From assembly GCA_030765325.1 (NCBI GenBank), contig JAVCCT010000065.1, positions 1-10,862 on the forward strand: a DNA stretch of 10,862 nucleotides, written 5' to 3'. Positions within the stretch are counted from its first letter, which is position 1. The number at the start of each line of letters is the position of its first letter. Of this stretch, positions 8,162 through 10,862 are shown piece by piece. This stretch comes from Candidatus Stygibacter frigidus. GTDB taxonomy: Bacteria; Cloacimonadota; Cloacimonadia; Cloacimonadales; TCS61. The position numbers and the translations under genes were made by a program. Under the pieces are notes generated by a model. The model ran no database searches. It worked only from the letters and a program-made list of their open reading frames with translations, and was not told where the DNA came from.

Positions 8162-8338
8162 TTGAGTTAAGACGGTATTTTCCGGATTGACTTAAGGTCG
8201 GATAGAGGCGGTATCCCCGAACTGATTAGTAATGATTTCTGACTGCCCTCAAGTCGATCCCATGGGTACATGATCTCAACTCGATAGCTGAATGAGATGG
8301 TATAACGGTCGTCCAGAAGTCTTGTCCGGAATACCGTT
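8162..8338. ncRNA. Candidate structured RNA or repeat element in the convergent gap
   Basis: A long stem closes the element: ACGGTAT then TCCGGA (8172-8178 and 8181-8186) pair with TCCGGA then ATACCGT (8325-8337), 13 pairs with a two-base bulge. Inside are GACTTAAGG (8189-8197) with CCTCAAGTC (8247-8255), one mismatch; GGATA (8200-8204) with TATCC (8212-8216); and ATCTCA (8273-8278) with TGAGAT (8293-8298). All nest without conflict, giving a branched fold. There are also near-direct repeats: TTGAGTTAAG/TTGACTTAAG (8162, 8187) and CTCAAGTCGAT/CTCAACTCGAT (8248, 8275). No known RNA family is recognised. The strand cannot be decided because the pairings hold on both, and no promoter is evident. 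A degenerate mobile element is the alternative. Confidence 0.4.
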
Positions 8339-8383
8339 CAAAACTCCTGACTTAGCTGGGCATTTAAATCTATTAAACTAATG

Positions 8384-9946
8384 TTAATTACTTGTAAATA
8401 TTGGATTCGTGTAGGCAGTAAAGCCTTTGGTGGTTAACAGGCTCATGCGGATATATCCATTTGCGGGTAGAGCAATATTAACAGGGCAGGCTAGCGGAAA
8501 ACGGAACTCTTTACCAGTGTCCAGATCACCGCGATAGCAGTAAATAGTATCAATCTCACCAAATTCCGGAGTAGTCCGGGCATCATAATTTACGCTGCCA
8601 TGCCGGAGTGGACAAGTTTCTCCCATTTGCCATTTATCTTCCAATTGATGAATATAAAAAGCAAGAAATGGTCCATTAGAAACTATCATCCTGCCAGTAG
8701 CGAGAGCTGGAAGAGGATCATTTGAAGTAGATTCAAAAATGGTCATCCATCTACCAAATATCTGTTTGTGGGTCTCCCAGAGAGTAACAAAAGGAAAACT
8801 GATCTGGCGCATGATATTGAAATTACCATGAGCGTCATTTCCGGCTGTAATGAATAATTTTTTGCCCTGCAGCAGATATTTAGTCCAGGTGAGGATATCC
8901 TTCTCAATCTTTTTGGGTTCATCGCTGTTTATCAACTGGAGTATATTAATATCACCCTGCTGATAATCTTCAAGAGACCAGCTACCTCTTCTTAGTGTGA
9001 GTTTTTGGGCAAGGGACACTTTTTCCAGAGGATGAGCGGCAATAAAGAGGTTCTCAGGGGTTTTATACATGGGAATTTCACATAAATTGTGCTGGGGTAT
9101 ATTTTTGCCCCACACTTCGGCACTATCACCATGACCATCAATAAATTCTTTCTGGTTCAATGCCAGTAGATGCACATTTTTGCCTTTATTGTTGCCAATA
9201 GAAACCTCTTCACCAGCAATAATGCGAACTTCTGAGCTATCCTTTTCATTACATTCCTTAAGCATATCATGCCATTTTGGTAAAGCAGGGTCATTTTTGG
9301 TGAAATCATCTATCGTGTCATCAAGATCATAAGAATGGTCTGTTACGCAGAACCAGCTTAGCCCCAAAGCTTTTGCCATTGTGACCGTAGAGCTTATATC
9401 CGCTCCAAACTCTACCTGATCGCTGGTGTAATCTGAGTGATAGTGAATATCTCCGGCATACCAATTCTCTGGAAGAGGCAAACCCTCTTTGGTCAGCCAG
9501 GTACAAAACGGCTTTTTGGATAAGCCAGGGAAATTATCATTTTTTATCATGAGTGGTTTATTTCTGCAAGTAAGTTCAAAATTTACATTGGTAAACACTA
9601 CATTATTTGGTGTATAAGAAGATATATCAATGAAAAGCAGTCTGGAAAACCACTTGCTATTCACTTGAATATCCAGTTCAATAATTTCCTGCGAGCAAGT
9701 ACCACATGTATCAAGAAGTTCCACGGTTATGCTTTGTAAATGAACTGGGTACTTGTCTGCATCCTTGATAATGATCGATAGAGGAAGAAAATCGGTTTTA
9801 TCAAGTGCCAGCCGATGAGGGAGATCAGCGATAATTTCCGGTTGCCTGCGGTGATATAGAGGATAGAGCCAAGGCAGGTGATAATGCAGTTCAGCATATC
9901 CAATCGCCATCAAAGGCAGCAGCTCGAAATCAGGGATATATGGCAT
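8384..9946 (-). CDS. PHP-domain metallohydrolase, CehA/McbA-like
   Basis: 520 residues. After a divergent N-terminal domain of about 160 residues rich in beta strands comes a PHP domain with all expected metal ligands: GDIHYHSDYTSD (His168, His170), VTDHS (Asp203, His204), AGEEVS (Glu246/247), NVHLLAL (His259), AAHPLE (His305) and TAGNDAHG (Asp371, His373). The WYAGDIHYHS entry and the C-terminal TGRMIVSNGPFLAF strand are typical of the CehA/McbA group, named after carbaryl hydrolases but found widely with unknown native substrates. No signal peptide is seen. The reaction is inferred to be metal-dependent hydrolysis of a phospho- or other ester. The ATG at 9946 lies five bases past a terminator T-tract and has no Shine-Dalgarno, so start and promoter are uncertain; the next Met is residue 13 (9910), also without a clear ribosome site. 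Histidinol-phosphatase is less likely given length and N-terminal domain. Confidence 0.9.
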   Translation of the reverse strand: MPYIPDFELLPLMAIGYAELHYHLPWLYPLYHRRQPEIIADLPHRLALDKTDFLPLSIIIKDADKYPVHLQSITVELLDTCGTCSQEIIELDIQVNSKWFSRLLFIDISSYTPNNVVFTNVNFELTCRNKPLMIKNDNFPGLSKKPFCTWLTKEGLPLPENWYAGDIHYHSDYTSDQVEFGADISSTVTMAKALGLSWFCVTDHSYDLDDTIDDFTKNDPALPKWHDMLKECNEKDSSEVRIIAGEEVSIGNNKGKNVHLLALNQKEFIDGHGDSAEVWGKNIPQHNLCEIPMYKTPENLFIAAHPLEKVSLAQKLTLRRGSWSLEDYQQGDINILQLINSDEPKKIEKDILTWTKYLLQGKKLFITAGNDAHGNFNIMRQISFPFVTLWETHKQIFGRWMTIFESTSNDPLPALATGRMIVSNGPFLAFYIHQLEDKWQMGETCPLRHGSVNYDARTTPEFGEIDTIYCYRGDLDTGKEFRFPLACPVNIALPANGYIRMSLLTTKGFTAYTNPIFTSN

Positions 9947-9950
9947 ATCG

Positions 9951-9981
9951 CAAAAAAAAGACCTTCGCAGGGAAGGTCTTT
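9951..9981 (-). terminator. Intrinsic terminator of the prepilin gene
   Basis: On the minus strand AAAGACCTTC and GAAGGTCTTT form a perfect 10-base stem (9972-9981 with 9957-9966) around a 5-base loop. Eight T residues run through and past the stem foot to 9952. It begins 20 bases after the prepilin stop and ends 5 bases before the PHP start, so the two genes are probably not one simple operon. Confidence 0.88.
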
Positions 9982-10000
9982 AATTTATTGATAAATTTGT

Positions 10001-10438
10001 TTATGGCAGCCAGGCTGCATCAAATGTGCTGGTGGAAACCTTATCAGTTCCTAAAGCCCAGGGACCACGAGGCAGATAGTAAGATATTTTTGCTCCTACA
10101 ACACCAAACTTTTCATTCGTGGTAGCAACCGCTGTGGAATCTGTTATAGAATAATCAAAAAAATATTCACCATCGGTCTTCTGCAAACTTCCTTCAGGAA
10201 TATTGAGCATAGATACATCAAAAGCATAATAACCATTCTCAGGGTCATTAAAAAATTCCTGATCTTTCTGGGCAATCAATTGCAAATTATAGACTGCTTC
10301 GTCAATTTTCTTATGATTTTTACTGCTCATTGAAAGTGGAACAATTATTGTGAATGCAATACCCACAATCATGATTATCATTAATAATTCCACCAGTGAA
10401 AATTTCTTTTCAACCCTGATTTCATTTATTTCAGCCAT
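10001..10438 (-). CDS. Prepilin-like (type IV pilin / type II pseudopilin) protein with Lys at -1
   Basis: 145 residues from the ATG at 10438, chosen because GGAGGT sits four bases upstream; the frame extends further 5' to 10546, but that part has no ribosome site. The N-terminus is MAEINEIRVEKK followed by FSLVELLMIIMIVGIAFTIIVPL, the class-III signal and hydrophobic helix of type IV pilins and pseudopilins. Phe13 would be +1 and Glu17 the conserved Glu5. The Gly normally required at -1 by the prepilin peptidase is Lys12. The globular part (about residues 36-145) has LQLIAQKDQEFF and ENGYYAFDVSML, like the alpha1 and YP-type region of GspG-like proteins, and ends FDAAWLP. Expected site: inner membrane, then a pilus or pseudopilus. 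It is a single-gene unit with its own promoter and terminator; no assembly genes are nearby. Confidence 0.85.
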   Translation of the reverse strand: MAEINEIRVEKKFSLVELLMIIMIVGIAFTIIVPLSMSSKNHKKIDEAVYNLQLIAQKDQEFFNDPENGYYAFDVSMLNIPEGSLQKTDGEYFFDYSITDSTAVATTNEKFGVVGAKISYYLPRGPWALGTDKVSTSTFDAAWLP

Positions 10439-10441
10439 GTT

Positions 10442-10447
10442 ACCTCC
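10442..10447 (-). promoter_or_regulatory. Ribosome binding site deciding the prepilin start
   Basis: GGAGGT on the minus strand is followed by AAC and ATG (10438). It selects this start over the in-frame ATG at 10546, which would add 36 residues before the leader and move the hydrophobic helix away from the N-terminus. Confidence 0.8.
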
Positions 10448-10469
10448 AGGCAAATTTCTTTTCTGAATT

Positions 10470-10500
10470 TTAAATACATTTATACCGCTCAAAATGTCAA
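10470..10500 (-). promoter_or_regulatory. Candidate sigma70-like promoter of the prepilin gene
   Basis: A perfect TTGACA at 10500-10495 is followed after 18 bases by TATTTA, preceded directly by TG, on the minus strand. The start codon is 57 bases from the -35 box, almost the same distance as for the giant repeat gene. The -10 is weak by the E. coli consensus. Confidence 0.4.
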
Positions 10501-10553
10501 TCAATTTCTCAAAATCAGTTTTATCTGAACTGCTGAAACTGTTCAATTCCCAC

Positions 10554-10585
10554 CAGCCAAGACCATTATCAAGGTCTTCTGGCTG
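10554..10585. terminator. Strong hairpin, possible plus-strand or bidirectional terminator
   Basis: CAGCC and AAGACC (10554-10564) pair with GGTCTT and GGCTG (10573-10585) as an 11-base stem with a two-base bulge and an 8-base loop. On the plus strand a T-rich but interrupted run follows (10586-10598). No plus-strand gene ends just before it, so its role as a terminator is uncertain; it may act together with the hairpin at 10604-10625. Confidence 0.4.
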
Positions 10586-10598
10586 TTGCTTTGTTGTT

Positions 10599-10625
10599 AA
10601 AAAATCAGACCAAGGATGGTCTGGT
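10599..10625 (-). terminator. Intrinsic terminator for a minus-strand transcript from the right
   Basis: On the minus strand CAGACCA and TGGTCTG (10617-10623 with 10606-10612) enclose a four-base loop. The stem is extended by a T-G and an A-T pair and followed by six T residues (10604-10599). A transcript must reach here from beyond 10625, yet no proper gene ends there; only tiny frames are present. Confidence 0.7.
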
Positions 10626-10724
10626 TACGCAGCATAAAACTTTGGCTTAGTTGGTATATTCTCCCGCATCTACGCCCCACCTGTGAGTACACCGGCGGTG
10701 CACATCTGCTTAAATAGCTCCTTT
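10625..10724 (-). other. Possible remnant gene or small-peptide segment before the terminator
   Basis: On the minus strand AAAGGAG (10724-10718) is followed, 12 bases on, by ATG (10705) and an 11-codon frame that stops at TAG (10670). That TAG is followed at once by ATG (10669) and a 14-codon frame, MRENIPTKPKFYAA, ending in TAA (10625) at the base of the terminator. A near-perfect palindrome GTxCACCG-G-CGGTGxAC lies at 10688-10704. This could be the decayed tail of a gene, the end of a dispersed repeat, or a non-coding transcript. The tiny frames alone are weak evidence of translation. Confidence 0.25.
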
Positions 10725-10756
10725 ACTGCTCAAAATTCTAATACAAAAATTTATCA

Positions 10757-10862
10757 ACCGCGAAAACCGCTAATAGTACGCGAAAAATGTAAGAAAAGAA
10801 AATGAGAAACTCAGTTCAAAATTAAATGTATTACTATCTTATTTCGTGTTCTTCCATTCGCG
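10757..10862. repeat. Incomplete inverted repeat of TTCGCG-type motifs at the right edge
   Basis: The left arm (10757-10789) has ACCGCGAAAACCGC and ACGCGAAAAATG. The right arm (10841-10862, cut by the edge) has ATTTCGTGTTC and CATTCGCG. Read on opposite strands the arms resemble each other (TTTCGCGTAC against TTTCGTGTTC). They flank an AT-rich core of about 50 bases. It looks like a widespread type of intergenic palindromic element in bacterial genomes; the right arm probably continues outside the window. Confidence 0.4.

Noticed and set aside
9940..10125. Plus-strand 61-codon frame across the PHP start, the terminator and the prepilin end
   Set aside because: It runs through a clear terminator and over two supported genes on the other strand; no ribosome site or recognisable motif.
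10439..10546. N-terminal extension of the prepilin to the upstream ATG
   Set aside because: The internal ATG has GGAGGT four bases upstream and gives a normal short leader; the extension overlaps the promoter candidate and would bury the pilin signal.
10538..10560. tRNA-like 3' end (GTTCAATTCC followed by ACCAGCCA)
   Set aside because: The T-arm does not pair and no acceptor, D-arm or anticodon stem can be found upstream; the bases are better used by the hairpin at 10554-10585.
10688..10704. Group II intron domain V, as a 3' partner for the fragment at 6626
   Set aside because: The palindrome lacks the domain V bulge, tetraloop and catalytic triad, and it lies 4 kb away behind other genes.

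Overview
The window is AT-rich bacterial DNA with Shine-Dalgarno-led genes, one TTG start and standard-code reading frames. A multi-thousand-residue secreted protein built of about 95-residue Ig/cadherin-like repeats, a prepilin-like protein and a CehA/McbA-type PHP hydrolase together suggest a Gram-negative-type environmental bacterium. The overall style resembles Candidatus Cloacimonadota or a neighbouring FCB-group lineage. That assignment is an impression from gene style, not from a marker gene.

Layout. Positions 6335 to 1 (minus strand) are one uninterrupted reading frame that runs off the left edge: at least 2111 residues, with a signal peptide, about five N-terminal Ig-like (Big_5-type) domains and about sixteen tandem repeats of the tandem-95/cadherin-like type. 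The plus-strand reading frames in this stretch are shadows of it. Positions 6336-7048 are a divergent intergenic region. It holds the promoter and ribosome site of the giant gene, an isolated 5' fragment that looks like domain I of a group IIC intron (about 6626-6739), an AT-rich stretch, and a palindrome plus a -10-like box before the next gene. Positions 7049-8005 (plus) encode a DHH/DHHA1 phosphoesterase. Positions 8006-8383 lie between convergent genes, have no coding content, and are unusually rich in nested inverted repeats. Positions 8384-9946 (minus) encode a PHP-domain metallohydrolase. A clear intrinsic terminator lies just before it. Positions 10001-10438 (minus) encode a small prepilin-like protein with a Lys where the cleavage-site Gly is expected. 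The right end (10439-10862) holds the pilin promoter, two strong hairpins (one a minus-strand terminator for something further right), tiny doubtful reading frames and an incomplete inverted repeat of TTCGCG-like motifs.

How the parts relate. The repeat protein and the prepilin are both envelope or secreted products, and each has a perfect TTGACA about 57-60 bases before its start codon. The DHH and PHP enzymes are unrelated metal-dependent hydrolases on opposite strands; nothing here ties them to one pathway. The least explained parts are the structured convergent intergenic region, the alternating two-repeat periodicity in the giant protein and the orphan intron fragment.
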